A stretch of DNA of 64,000 bases, taken from assembly GCA_034331105.1 (NCBI GenBank), contig JAXQGB010000011.1:310001-374000 (forward strand). The letters are read 5' to 3'. Made by a program: the position numbers and the translations under genes. The stretch is from Caenicola sp034331105. GTDB taxonomy: Bacteria; Synergistota; Synergistia; Synergistales; Synergistaceae. This document shows, piece by piece, positions 34,101 to 43,168 of the stretch. The notes beneath the pieces are model-generated. The model was not told the DNA's origin, did no database searches, and was given only the letters and a program-made list of their open reading frames with translations. Numbering within the stretch: position 1 is the stretch's first letter; every line of letters starts with the position of its first letter.

Positions 34101-35381
34101 CTAACCTTTCCGGCAACTCACCATTGATTCTCTAAGCTTAATTTTTCTTCTGTCGGAGTCAATACACTGACTTGAAGTTCTAAGATTACGCAATGCGTTG
34201 ACACCCTCAAGCTCCCAGCCACATTTTGTTGCCAAGTCAGCAAGCAATAAATCAACAGGAATCTCAATGCCGGCATATGCAGAGGTGCCCACAATAAACC
34301 ACATTACGGTGCCGCCGTCAGCAACTCTATAGCATTCCTTAAAAATTTCTTCCATGTCTGAAAAATAATTATGTATCATTGCAGGAATATTTTTATTCCA
34401 TAAAGATGATTCCCGCTTTTTTATAGTTGAAACAATATCAGCTACCCATGGCAATGAACATGGTGTAGTGTCATTCCATAAATACTGTACATGTGAACGC
34501 AATGTTTTAGAACGCAATTTTCGCAATGATTGATTATCACTTACATACTGGCCAAGAAATAATTCAGGTCTGTATACGTCGCTGTAATCAAATGAATTTA
34601 AATACGGAGGTGAGAATGCAATAATGTTTACACAATTAGAATTTATATTTTTTAAAGCTTTTCTTGAATCATTGTTAATTAGCTGAACTGTCGCTCCATT
34701 AAGTGGCACAGCAATTAAATCATCTATAATTTTTTGTATATGCTCGATAAAAACACTTTTTAATTCCAAGGAAGAATAACCCAATGTTTTCCAATTTTTT
34801 TTATATCTTAGACATTTACCGTCTCGCCTTGCATTACAACAATCCATTATTGCAGAATATAAAGCTAAATTAAAAAAATCCTTATGTTCACTACTACAGC
34901 ATTTTTCAATCGATTGTCTCAATGCTTCAAAACCACGCAACAGGCTTTTATTAAATAACCATTTCTGATTAGTATCAGAAGGAGCAAATGTTGAGAAACC
35001 TTCAAGCGCACTTTCTATTTCAACTGGTTTTTTGTCAATAATCGCCTTCAATTCTTCTTCAATCAGAGCACGATCATCCATATAAGGTTTAGTTTTTGTT
35101 TGACTTATAAAAGACATAAATGGATTTACTTCGATTGCTATTGCATTATATCCATGTTGCATAGCGGCTAACGGAGTAGTGCCTGATCCGGAAAAGGGAT
35201 CAAAAACAGTGCCATCCTTGCATCCAGTAGATATCTCATAGTGTTGAATAGCTCTTGAAACAAAAGCATCACTGTAGCCTTCCTTGAACTCATACCAACG
35301 GTGTCTTGGCTTTACTAAATTTTTACTGAAATTAGGTATACAGTCGCTATAATAATCATGTTCCCATATTGCATTAATCAT
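34101..35381 (-). CDS. DNA methyltransferase of the ABC-3C-like module
   Basis: A 426-residue enzyme of the N4-cytosine/N6-adenine group. The SAM-binding motif I (FDPFSGSGTTPLAAMQ) near residue 60 precedes motif IV SPPYLNSFDYSDVY near residue 255. The C-terminal part has NLRTSSQCIDSDRRKIKLRE. The stop of the nuclease gene and this start share one base, so the two are co-translated. It should protect self DNA at the sites cut or sensed by the module. Recognition sequence unknown. Confidence 0.82.
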   Translation of the reverse strand: MINAIWEHDYYSDCIPNFSKNLVKPRHRWYEFKEGYSDAFVSRAIQHYEISTGCKDGTVFDPFSGSGTTPLAAMQHGYNAIAIEVNPFMSFISQTKTKPYMDDRALIEEELKAIIDKKPVEIESALEGFSTFAPSDTNQKWLFNKSLLRGFEALRQSIEKCCSSEHKDFFNLALYSAIMDCCNARRDGKCLRYKKNWKTLGYSSLELKSVFIEHIQKIIDDLIAVPLNGATVQLINNDSRKALKNINSNCVNIIAFSPPYLNSFDYSDVYRPELFLGQYVSDNQSLRKLRSKTLRSHVQYLWNDTTPCSLPWVADIVSTIKKRESSLWNKNIPAMIHNYFSDMEEIFKECYRVADGGTVMWFIVGTSAYAGIEIPVDLLLADLATKCGWELEGVNALRNLRTSSQCIDSDRRKIKLRESMVSCRKG

Positions 35382-36367
35382 TAACCTTGTGCTCCAATCT
35401 CACTTCCGCTTCGTGACTCTAGCCAAATGATACGACACTCCAACCTGGCATTTTGTTTTTCGATAGGAATATAGTCATTATTTTTTCGTCCGTCATAACA
35501 AACAAGGCACCCTTCAAGGGCGCTAGGCTCACGATTCAAATATGAGCATACTTGTCTAATACCTTCTTCAAAACGTCCAATATCATAGCTTGTGCCACTA
35601 TAATTTTTACCCATCCATTTTACTTCTATAATTATTTGATCGCCGGTACTAATGCCGGTTATTTCGATATCCGTTCTGTCGATACCCGATATCTTCCCAA
35701 CTTCGGATACTACCCTGGCATCATGAAGGTTCTCATGCAACCATTTTGCTAAAAAATTTTGAAGCATTTTCTCCGTTTTGCGAGCGATTAATATACGATT
35801 ATCCCTGTCATGCCATATTTCATCAATTTTGTTGGTTAGCTGTTTTTCACCTTGCTCATCAATCACTAATTTGTAATCTCTATAACTTCTTGCATCTATC
35901 CCTGTCCGACGTTGTTTTTCGACCTCAGGATGAATAAAGTTATAGAACACAACAGGGTGTCCCTCAATATCATACAGATAACAATCTTCCCCAAAGAAAT
36001 GTAGTACGGGCAACTTATTTTGGCAACAATATTTACTGATGTCTGTTATTTCTGAGCTTTTAATATCGCTTGTGTAAGAGAAATTCAAATCTAAATCTAT
36101 TTGAAAGCACTCAATACCTTTTGATATAAATTCCCATAGTAAATCAGCACTCAAAATTTTAAGATCATCATCTGTCAATTTTTTATCGCTAATAGCTAAA
36201 ACAAATTGACGGTTATGATATTTGCAGTAAAATTCTTCTAAAATGTGGAATAACTTTATCAGCCAAATTTTAATATCAACTTCTGCTAAATTTAGTTGAC
36301 CTGCGATATTTGCTGATATGGATCTTATTTTATTTATAGCTATGTTATTATCAACTTTCGATAACAT
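35381..36367 (-). CDS. PD-(D/E)XK nuclease-like protein
   Basis: A 328-residue protein. Near residue 240 the sequence DRTDIEITGIS...IIIEVKW gives the acidic-strand/E-x-K signature of restriction-type nucleases. The N-terminal ~200 residues are helical with no recognised domain. It lies between the middle-component-like gene (2-bp gap) and the methyltransferase. It is probably the DNA-cutting effector. No helicase motif is present, so this is not an HsdR. Confidence 0.65.
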   Translation of the reverse strand: MLSKVDNNIAINKIRSISANIAGQLNLAEVDIKIWLIKLFHILEEFYCKYHNRQFVLAISDKKLTDDDLKILSADLLWEFISKGIECFQIDLDLNFSYTSDIKSSEITDISKYCCQNKLPVLHFFGEDCYLYDIEGHPVVFYNFIHPEVEKQRRTGIDARSYRDYKLVIDEQGEKQLTNKIDEIWHDRDNRILIARKTEKMLQNFLAKWLHENLHDARVVSEVGKISGIDRTDIEITGISTGDQIIIEVKWMGKNYSGTSYDIGRFEEGIRQVCSYLNREPSALEGCLVCYDGRKNNDYIPIEKQNARLECRIIWLESRSGSEIGAQG

Positions 36368-36369
36368 TT

Positions 36370-37017
36370 TTAATCTCCCTCATCAAAGGATTTTCCCGAT
36401 AAGATCTTATCTCGAGAAAACAAATAATCAATATACAAATCTGTGACAAAATTTATATTTGAATGTTTGCCATCGCTTCTTACATAATGTTCTATCAAAG
36501 ATAGATATTCATGTCCTGGGTTAGCAGTTTTAAGATTTAAATCGTAATAATGTCCATCATTTCTCTTCGTTACATATACTGGTTCCGCATAAACTAAGTT
36601 TTTTACTTTATGTATTAAATTTCGCTGTACCAAACTATGAAACACACTTTCTACAATATTATTTCTATATTTAATAGAATCTGATTTGTCAGTTAGACTA
36701 TTTGTCCAGTCTATACCCGCATCAGTTAAACAATAATCGCATTTAATCCCACTTTTTGACACAGTTACATTCGTTATTTCCACAAATTCTCTTATAACAA
36801 GTGCGTTAAGCGCATTTTGAATATGTTTATCATATGGCCCGTAATAATAAGTGCAATGTTTATTATTTCCAGATAAAACGAAGATATAAGCACTTATATT
36901 GTCAATAATATAGATTATTTTTTGTATATCAAGGCGTCCTAGAAAAAAATTATTTTGCAATGCAACGAATAAGCACAGAGAAACATCCTTAATTCTAAGT
37001 AAAAATTTTGGATTCAT
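36370..37017 (-). CDS. ABC-3C middle-component-like protein
   Basis: A 215-residue protein. Its layout (LGRLDIQKIIYIIDNISAY, then YYYGPYDKHIQNALNALV) resembles the winged-helix, Panacea/SocA-like middle components of ABC-three-component systems, where a YGPY motif follows the first helices. It overlaps the ATPase gene by 4 bases. Middle components link the SMC-like ATPase to its effector. Assignment is by pattern and gene position. Confidence 0.6.
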   Translation of the reverse strand: MNPKFLLRIKDVSLCLFVALQNNFFLGRLDIQKIIYIIDNISAYIFVLSGNNKHCTYYYGPYDKHIQNALNALVIREFVEITNVTVSKSGIKCDYCLTDAGIDWTNSLTDKSDSIKYRNNIVESVFHSLVQRNLIHKVKNLVYAEPVYVTKRNDGHYYDLNLKTANPGHEYLSLIEHYVRSDGKHSNINFVTDLYIDYLFSRDKILSGKSFDEGD

Positions 37018-38945
37018 TGTTCTATCTCCGCTAAAATATCATCTCGAATTTTTTTTAAGTGATGGGAAGCGTTTTGAATATCAGACAATTTACCATACTT
37101 AAGCAAATCAAAAACTTCTATTTTCATGTTTTGCTCTTTAGTTTCCTTGACTAAGGGGTGTGTAATACCTTGATATTGTAGATTACTTGTTAAAATCAAA
37201 TTTCCACCCCTATACATATACGCTAAAAACATTTTCACCACATTGTCAATATAGCTTGCATCTAATGCATTTTCCGGTGTTTCACAGATAAAGGAAGCAT
37301 CAGCACTACTTATATTTTTGTTAAATGACAGGATTGACATTCTAAACGCTATATCCAAAAAAAACCTTTGAGCCTCTGAACAAGTTTCTGGAGAATCTCG
37401 ATCTATTCCATTAAAATGAGGAATCAAATAGTTCATATTAACAAATTTGGCCTGGCTTTTTGTGTATATTAACGTTACGTCTGTTCCGATGAATTTAGAG
37501 GCTAAATCTGCATATATTTGACCAAGCTGTTCATACCGTAATTGAAAATCAGAGATAAAGGAATCATATATGTCATCAGCTTGTTTTGTAAGAAGAAGAA
37601 TTTCTGTTTCAAGCTCCGTCTCTTCTTGGCACAAATCAACGTATCTATCTGTTCTATCTGTAAGAAGTACTTCATTATCAAAATCTGTGTTATCAAGACC
37701 ATTTTCCGCTGTTAACAAATCATCCGGATATTCATGATCAAGTGTCAACAACTGACTTTTAATATCAGAGATTTCTTCCTCTCTCTCTAATAGTCTGTTT
37801 TTAGCCTGCACTATTTGAACATCAAATTCATTTCGTGCAGTTAATTTTTCATGTAATTGTGAGTTTAAAGTTTCTAGGTCTGATTCTGCACATGTTGATT
37901 GTTTGTCTCTTTTCAAAATCTTTTCTCCGCATACCAAGCAAGCTCCATCTTTCAAACGTTCCTGAATAATTCTTTTAAACATATCTGATGCTTGTCCGCA
38001 TGCTGGACAAATACCAGTTTTTATTGTTTGATTGTAAATCATGGCACTTTTCTGATCATACTCAAACAAGCGAGCTTGAACATAATCAGCTTCAATTTCG
38101 CATATTTGATCTCCTATTTTAGAAATTGTATCTACTTGAGCGTTTTTATCTTTTTCTTTAGATTTAATTAATGAATATAAGCTTTTACTATCCTCATTTA
38201 GATTCTGTAGTCTTTCCAATAAGGCCTTTTTCTTTTGAATATAGGTCTCCTGTGTCGCAGCAGAAGTAATTTCTACTGGATGCTCATTTTCTGACGTTTT
38301 ATGTAAATCTGTTTCTTTCTTTATTTGTCCTATATGCCAATGTATTTTTCTCTTATTGCTATCCTTTTTCTTCACTAATTGCCGCAACTCTCGATATTTT
38401 TTTTCTGTTACCAACTCATCGTTTATAATCATTAATGTCCTAATTTGAGCATCATAATCCCATATCAACGAGCTACGATTCTCGGGTAGATATAACAATC
38501 TATTAACAATAAATGAAAAATCACTTATGCTGCTGTAATTCCCATATTCTTTAACTGCTTGATCAATGGTCATGGTCTCTAAATTGTCTTGACCATCAGT
38601 GAAAACCATACATTCAAGAACACGCTGTGAAGTAAATCCTCGCTTAAGTTTAACCAAATTATGTCCCAAAAAGAAATCAACAATAACAAAAGCATCTCTA
38701 TCTATTCTACCCTTAAAATAATTATGATCCCATCGCTGCGGTCGTTTCTCCTCTATCTCTGGATTATCATTACCGCCGGTCAAAGCATAAACTAGACATT
38801 GAAGCAGCGTGGTTTTTCCTAACCCATTTCCACCTAAAAGAATATTTAAATTTCCAGATAAATCAATTTCAAAATTATTACTTGTAAATATTTTTCCAAA
38901 TCCATTAATAGTAATTTTTTTTATTTTGGGGAAAATGACAGCCAT
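37014..38945 (-). CDS. SMC/Rad50-like ATPase with zinc hook
   Basis: About 643 residues from the ATG at 38945, which has AAGGGGG upstream. Walker A is GGNGLGKTTLLQ near residue 35. Long coiled-coil arms flank a four-cysteine hook (CPAC ... CLVC, about residues 330-365). The ABC signature region is CSEAQRFFLDIAFR, and the Walker B/D-loop FICETPENALDAS. It is the first gene of a four-gene leftward operon and probably senses invading DNA or replication structures. Confidence 0.85.
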   Translation of the reverse strand: MAVIFPKIKKITINGFGKIFTSNNFEIDLSGNLNILLGGNGLGKTTLLQCLVYALTGGNDNPEIEEKRPQRWDHNYFKGRIDRDAFVIVDFFLGHNLVKLKRGFTSQRVLECMVFTDGQDNLETMTIDQAVKEYGNYSSISDFSFIVNRLLYLPENRSSLIWDYDAQIRTLMIINDELVTEKKYRELRQLVKKKDSNKRKIHWHIGQIKKETDLHKTSENEHPVEITSAATQETYIQKKKALLERLQNLNEDSKSLYSLIKSKEKDKNAQVDTISKIGDQICEIEADYVQARLFEYDQKSAMIYNQTIKTGICPACGQASDMFKRIIQERLKDGACLVCGEKILKRDKQSTCAESDLETLNSQLHEKLTARNEFDVQIVQAKNRLLEREEEISDIKSQLLTLDHEYPDDLLTAENGLDNTDFDNEVLLTDRTDRYVDLCQEETELETEILLLTKQADDIYDSFISDFQLRYEQLGQIYADLASKFIGTDVTLIYTKSQAKFVNMNYLIPHFNGIDRDSPETCSEAQRFFLDIAFRMSILSFNKNISSADASFICETPENALDASYIDNVVKMFLAYMYRGGNLILTSNLQYQGITHPLVKETKEQNMKIEVFDLLKYGKLSDIQNASHHLKKIRDDILAEIEQ

Positions 38946-39001
38946 TCTATTAGCCCCCTTAAAAAATTTAAGATTAATATTATAAATTTGTTTTATACAG
39001 T

Positions 39002-39028
39002 AATAAAAATACCCCTGCACAGCAGGGG
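39002..39028 (-). terminator. Terminator of repeat cassette C
   Basis: On the minus strand the stem CCCCTGC / GCAGGGG (loop of three) is followed by TATTTTTATT. It lies directly after the repressor-tail ORF. The right arm also occurs after the true repressor at 41829-41836, but there the left arm is missing. Confidence 0.75.
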
Positions 39029-39166
39029 CTAGAATGCTCTTTTCGGGTTGAAAATACAGACTACTTTGACTACTATCCGGAACCATGACGGGTCGGATTT
39101 GGGTACATATCCAATACATGAAATGCAATATTCTAAATCGCTAGGCAGCACAGCTACATCAAACAT
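39029..39166 (-). CDS. Repressor-tail small ORF of repeat cassette C
   Basis: A 45-residue frame whose ATG overlaps the stop of the 99-residue ORF. Its end (SDPSWFRIVVKVVCIFNPKR and AF) nearly repeats the C-terminus of the S24 repressor at 41837 (SDPSWFRIIGKVVRVVRISN then PKRAF), and the DNA is also highly similar for about 90 bp. It lacks the peptidase residues, so it cannot be a repressor. It may be only a recombination scar that is still translated. Confidence 0.5.
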   Translation of the reverse strand: MFDVAVLPSDLEYCISCIGYVPKSDPSWFRIVVKVVCIFNPKRAF

Positions 39167-39458
39167 ATTCTCTCTCCATTGTCATGATACGTTCGTCCAG
39201 GGTTTCTTTGAGTTGGGACAGGTTTATAAAGGCTGAAGGGTTTTTATCTTGGCAGACAAAGAGTGTGATGCCTTTTTCTTCGCTGAACGGGGCGAAGTTC
39301 AATTCTGAAATCAGCCGGCGGTAGATATGGATTTGTTTTTTCAAACAAAGACCAAATGAATCAGCTTGCCGGAAGTCAATTTTTGCATAGGTGGCAATCG
39401 CGGATCTCTCGATCGCAAGTATGATGTCGTGTTTTATACTGGCATATAAAGTATCCAT
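39159..39458 (-). CDS. Repeated 99-residue protein, copy C
   Basis: Intact paralogue of copy B (31060-31359), nearly identical at both ends (MDTLYASIKHDIILAIER; MTMEREYV) and more variable in the middle. AAGGAG lies 8-9 bases before the ATG. No known domain, signal or membrane segment. Conservation of the reading frame in two copies suggests a real protein. It marks the border between the SMC-nuclease module and the AAA-TOPRIM module. Confidence 0.65.
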   Translation of the reverse strand: MDTLYASIKHDIILAIERSAIATYAKIDFRQADSFGLCLKKQIHIYRRLISELNFAPFSEEKGITLFVCQDKNPSAFINLSQLKETLDERIMTMEREYV

Positions 39459-39670
39459 CGATTTTCTCCTTATTTGTGTCTTAACGAAACAAATACGGGA
39501 CGCTTGATAAATCTATTGCCGGATATTTTTTTATGGTTGTTTCTGGCTAAAGGCCATGTTTTTACTTTTCCAGTATCCTTGTAGGTGCATGTCATTGCCT
39601 TGCCCTAAATAGCTAAGGAGAGATCGAGTACACAAATTTCTACTGAAGGAATCGCAATAATTAGTTGTTA

Positions 39671-40477
39671 TCACCTATTATCTTCTAATGCAATCAGCTT
39701 TCTTACAAAGATACAAAGTTCAGGGCATCTTCTTACTGATCTGTACATGTTATGACCAAAGTTTTTGGCATGTTTTTCGTATTCTTCTTTTGATTTTTTG
39801 ATGCTGTCTTTATGAGATTTATAACCAAGCCTTACTAGCATATCGGCTGGTTCGGATATTTCTTCATAGTTTTTACAACTACAGGGAAATACGTCTGGAT
39901 CCGTTCTATTGCAATGCAACGCCAACAACCATGTTTCAATAGCGTACGTAGGTAGAACAAATATCAGTTTTTCATCATCATTTTCTTTTATATTCAGCCA
40001 AGATTCGACTGACATCTTGCAGTAATCGCGCCTTGACTGTAATGATGGATTAAATGATAAATAAGTGTTAGAAGAAGATGAAGGGCCTTTATTATGATTA
40101 CTTATTTCTTCAGCAATATCAGTATCCATTACTATTATGACGGCATCATTACAACAACTCATCATTGCCCATCGTGATGGGTTGTGTTTTGGGGCAGAAA
40201 GTTTTGAAACATCAAAACCCATCCTCTGTGCGATGTTGTGTGAACTGCCTGTGTTGTGCTGTGTTGGTGCAGAAAAATCGTTGCACCACTTGCAAATCTG
40301 AGTCCACCCCCAACTTTCATATAGTCCAGAAGTAGCATCAAAATCAGGGTGGGTTACATTTATTGAAATACTGGTTGCCGTTTTTTTCTGTACCTTAGCC
40401 GCAACTGCTTCAATAATTGGAATGTCAGTAGGCCCCTCACAAATTAGCGCCAAGGAAATATGTCTATTTGATGCCAT
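39671..40477 (-). CDS. TOPRIM-like nuclease subunit of an AAA/TOPRIM pair
   Basis: About 268 residues from the ATG at 40477 (279 from an earlier overlapping start). It begins with ISLALICEGPTDIPIIEAV, a TOPRIM-type glutamate strand, and later has AVIIVMDTDIAEE, which supplies the paired acidic residues. It follows the AAA ATPase gene with touching ends. Separate ATPase and TOPRIM partners recall PARIS (AriA/AriB) and split OLD-family nucleases. I cannot say which without a profile search. Confidence 0.65.
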   Translation of the reverse strand: MASNRHISLALICEGPTDIPIIEAVAAKVQKKTATSISINVTHPDFDATSGLYESWGWTQICKWCNDFSAPTQHNTGSSHNIAQRMGFDVSKLSAPKHNPSRWAMMSCCNDAVIIVMDTDIAEEISNHNKGPSSSSNTYLSFNPSLQSRRDYCKMSVESWLNIKENDDEKLIFVLPTYAIETWLLALHCNRTDPDVFPCSCKNYEEISEPADMLVRLGYKSHKDSIKKSKEEYEKHAKNFGHNMYRSVRRCPELCIFVRKLIALEDNR

Positions 40478-40481
40478 AACC

Positions 40482-41750
40482 CTATATATCCTCCGAAGGT
40501 AATGCTCCAAGTGCCCCAGAGAGCCAAATGTCAGATAGTTTCATATTTTTAAATTCATCCTGCCATTGGTCCCTTGTTACACCTTCAGGGATCTCTATGC
40601 GTCGTGCTATTGTGTGTCCGCATAAATCTCTTTCCACCACAAAAAGCCTGTGGGATGGGTCAAACAAATCTATGGCATCTAATGTTGTAGGATTGTGTGT
40701 TGTAAGTAATATTTGTTTGTGTGAATTATCTTTTAGGTAATCTGCAATATTTTTAACTGTAATTTTTACCATACCAGGATTAAGGGTACTATCAACATTA
40801 TCGAGTGCAAAAATATTGGGCGATTCAGGAAATACAAGCAACAACGCAACAAACAAGACATAAAGAGCTCCTTCGCTAACATCATACGCATATAAATCAT
40901 TGAAATTAACTTTCATAAAAGCATCTCTGAAGTACGCTACAACATTTGAGTTTCCAGCAAACTGAGAACGTAGCTCTTTCCTAGGAGTGGCTGTGCCAAT
41001 AGTTGTAAGCCATGAAAATCCTTTTATAAATCGAAATATATTATCAAATAAAAGTTTCTGTTCTGCTTTGTCTTTAGCAAAGATTTTATTTAGAGTTGCT
41101 GCAATTCCACCTCCAAAAATCCCTAAATTTTGTCTTGAACTTGTATCTAAAACAAAATCACGAAGAACAGGTGTAGATGGTGCATATATTGCGTATTTTT
41201 TTAAAGCATCGAGTGCACTTATTACAGCAGCTTCATCCTTGCCAAAATCACCAAGCTGAAGAGCAACAGGAACAATACTCGAAGTCCGTTCTGTTTGTAC
41301 TGGAAATATAGAAAGTTTCTTTTGTTGTTTTGTTCTTAAAGTCATTTGCCTGTTTTTTGATCTATTGGATATTCCGGCTATTAGGTTAGTTGAATTTCTT
41401 AAAGATTCAGTTGAATACTCTATTATATATTCACGGTTAGGCATGGTATGTATTGTTGCTTCATATGAAAATTTATCTCCTTTTGCAATAAGATTTATTG
41501 AAGGAGGTCTTTTTTCGTTTTTAAATGAAGATCTCATGACTTCAGGCGTTGATAATCTTATCCCGCGATTAATCAAATCGGAATATTGTACTTCACCTTT
41601 TATAGCGGCAGATAAAATTCCGATAGCCTCTAAGATATTGCTTTTCCCAGATCCATTTGTTCCTATAAGGACATTTAAATTTCCTAAATCTAAAGTCAAA
41701 TTATCGATTGATTTAAAATGTCGGATTGTTATTTGATTAATATTCGCCAA
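40482..41750 (-). CDS. AAA15/21-type ATPase of an AAA/TOPRIM pair
   Basis: About 422 residues from a TTG at 41750 preceded by AAAGGGTGG. Walker A is LIGTNGSGKSNILEAIG near residue 33. The signature region SEGALYVLFVALLLVF is followed by Walker B PNIFALDNVDSTLNPG and the H-loop ILLTTHNPT. This is the recF-like ATPase layout of OLD, Gabija and PARIS ATPases. The module is AT-rich and inserted beside the prophage repressor, a common site for anti-phage cargo. A trigger cannot be inferred. Confidence 0.75.
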   Translation of the reverse strand: MANINQITIRHFKSIDNLTLDLGNLNVLIGTNGSGKSNILEAIGILSAAIKGEVQYSDLINRGIRLSTPEVMRSSFKNEKRPPSINLIAKGDKFSYEATIHTMPNREYIIEYSTESLRNSTNLIAGISNRSKNRQMTLRTKQQKKLSIFPVQTERTSSIVPVALQLGDFGKDEAAVISALDALKKYAIYAPSTPVLRDFVLDTSSRQNLGIFGGGIAATLNKIFAKDKAEQKLLFDNIFRFIKGFSWLTTIGTATPRKELRSQFAGNSNVVAYFRDAFMKVNFNDLYAYDVSEGALYVLFVALLLVFPESPNIFALDNVDSTLNPGMVKITVKNIADYLKDNSHKQILLTTHNPTTLDAIDLFDPSHRLFVVERDLCGHTIARRIEIPEGVTRDQWQDEFKNMKLSDIWLSGALGALPSEDI

Positions 41751-41836
41751 AAAAACCACCCTTTCCGGCACAAATTACTTGCAATGATAATCAGTACTGT
41801 CTCATTATTATCGTGTGTGAAAACCTACAGCAGGGG

Positions 41837-42562
41837 CTAGAATGCTCTTTTTGGGTTGGAAATACGGACTACTCTGACTACTTTACCTATTATCCGGAAC
41901 CATGACGGATCGGAGGCGTAGGCGGATTCTATGTGTCTTGGGCTGTAGTTCGGGTTTGCCGGGCGCAGGTCAATGCTTCCGTCCGGATTATAGACCACCC
42001 ATTTGATCAGCCAGTCGCCGTCACATGATATAAGCGCTGCGTCTCCGTTCATTACTTCTTCAGCCGGATTTATTACGGCGTTTGCTCCCTCTTCAAGCCC
42101 AGCACCTGTCATTGAATCTCCTTCAATGGGAATGGCAAAGGGCTTTCTTGTTTCGTCCAGGCATTTGAAAGTGCTGGCTTCCACAAAGATATTTTCGGTG
42201 GATTCGGGGATCACTCCGTAAAGACCGTTTCCCGCACCGCAGGAAGCGGCAGTCGCCATTGTCAGAAGCGGAATTTCCAGAAACTTACCGCCCATGCGAA
42301 CATTCGATTTTTCTTCTATTTTTTTAGTTCTAGTACTTTCTGATCCTTTTACAAGCTGAGGACCAGGATTATCCGTTTCGCCCATTAGGTACGCTACGCT
42401 AACCCCTAAAATAGCTGCAATTTCTCTTTTTCGATCATCCGTAGGAGAGGTACCTTTTGTCCACCGCCAAACAGTATTAACGTCTACTCCAAGAGTTTCC
42501 GCTAAGCTCACTTGTGTATATCCAGCTTTTTTGATGGCGATTTTCAAATTTTCTCCGTTCAT
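41837..42562 (-). CDS. CI-like S24 repressor
   Basis: A 241-residue lysogeny repressor. An XRE helix-turn-helix (YTQVSLAETLGVDVNTVWRW) covers residues 1-60. The C-terminal S24 peptidase domain has the serine in GDSMTGAGLEEG and the lysine in GDWLIKWVVY, with a candidate self-cleavage site near AASCGAG. It is divergent from the Cro-like gene across a 130-bp operator region. Its 3' end is the source, or a relative, of the repeated tails at 30.9 and 39.0 kb. Its terminator lacks the left arm, so read-through into the defence module is possible. Confidence 0.92.
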   Translation of the reverse strand: MNGENLKIAIKKAGYTQVSLAETLGVDVNTVWRWTKGTSPTDDRKREIAAILGVSVAYLMGETDNPGPQLVKGSESTRTKKIEEKSNVRMGGKFLEIPLLTMATAASCGAGNGLYGVIPESTENIFVEASTFKCLDETRKPFAIPIEGDSMTGAGLEEGANAVINPAEEVMNGDAALISCDGDWLIKWVVYNPDGSIDLRPANPNYSPRHIESAYASDPSWFRIIGKVVRVVRISNPKRAF

Positions 42563-42570
42563 AGTTTGAT

Positions 42571-42587
42571 TCTACATAATAAGTAGA
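42571..42587. promoter_or_regulatory. Imperfect operator near the repressor gene
   Basis: TCTAC-ATAATAA-GTAGA resembles the stronger operator at 42648-42666 in spacing and half-site, and lies 9 bases from the repressor start. It would suit autoregulation. Confidence 0.5.
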
Positions 42588-42642
42588 TAAATACAACCAC
42601 ACATCATGTTGATTAAACCCTACACAATGTGCATGTTAAGTA

Positions 42643-42671
42643 TTGACATCTGCATAATATGCAGATAATAT
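42643..42671 (+). promoter_or_regulatory. Early rightward promoter with operator in its spacer
   Basis: TTGACA and TAATAT are 17 bases apart, upstream of the Cro-like gene. The whole spacer is a 9-bp inverted repeat (ATCTGCATA / TATGCAGAT, one central base, 42648-42666), so repressor binding would exclude RNA polymerase. Confidence 0.8.
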
Positions 42672-42692
42672 ACCTGCAAGGAGGGATGTAGA

Positions 42693-42947
42693 ATGCTGGG
42701 TTTAATGAAAGTAATTAAAGACAGGCATGAAAAATATGCTGATATAGCTGAAAGATACGGTGTAGATGTCAATACTGTTTGGCGTTGGGCAGCAGGAAAC
42801 GCAAACCCTACACTCGACACAGCACGCAGGTTATCTGCAGATTACGGCAAACCTATTGAATATCTTTTCAGTGAAGCAAAAGAAGCTTCAAACCCTACAT
42901 TGGCCCCTGCAGGGTCGGAAGTCCTGCAGGGGGAGAAGACAGCTTAA
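42693..42947 (+). CDS. Cro-like XRE DNA-binding protein
   Basis: An 84-residue helix-turn-helix protein (YADIAERYGVDVNTVWRWAA), with the same recognition-helix core, VDVNTVWRW, as the divergent repressor. This suggests both bind the same operators. GGAGGG precedes the ATG. First gene of the rightward early operon. Confidence 0.85.
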   Translation: MLGLMKVIKDRHEKYADIAERYGVDVNTVWRWAAGNANPTLDTARRLSADYGKPIEYLFSEAKEASNPTLAPAGSEVLQGEKTA

Positions 42948-42988
42948 GTTTTGATCCAAGGGATTTTCTGCTTCGGGCTGTAGAGGTC

Positions 42989-43168
42989 ATGGAGTCGGTC
43001 CGGGAAACAAACGAACTGGCGGATGAGCCGCAGGAAATAGCACTGATCATAAAAGACTGTGCAGACGGCAAAGCCGACGAAGACATCACCAAAGACTGGA
43101 TCGACAGGGTAAAAACAAACGTCAAAACCTGCCGTGAACTGTTAGAGGCGGTTGGGGTTAAGGAGTAA
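42989..43168 (+). CDS. Small acidic early protein of unknown function
   Basis: A 59-residue frame from the ATG at 42989 to the TAA at 43168. The open frame extends upstream into the Cro gene, so a non-ATG start near 42950 is possible and would add about 14 residues. The protein is charged and helical (ITKDWIDRVKTNVKTC). No known domain. Confidence 0.5.
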   Translation: MESVRETNELADEPQEIALIIKDCADGKADEDITKDWIDRVKTNVKTCRELLEAVGVKE

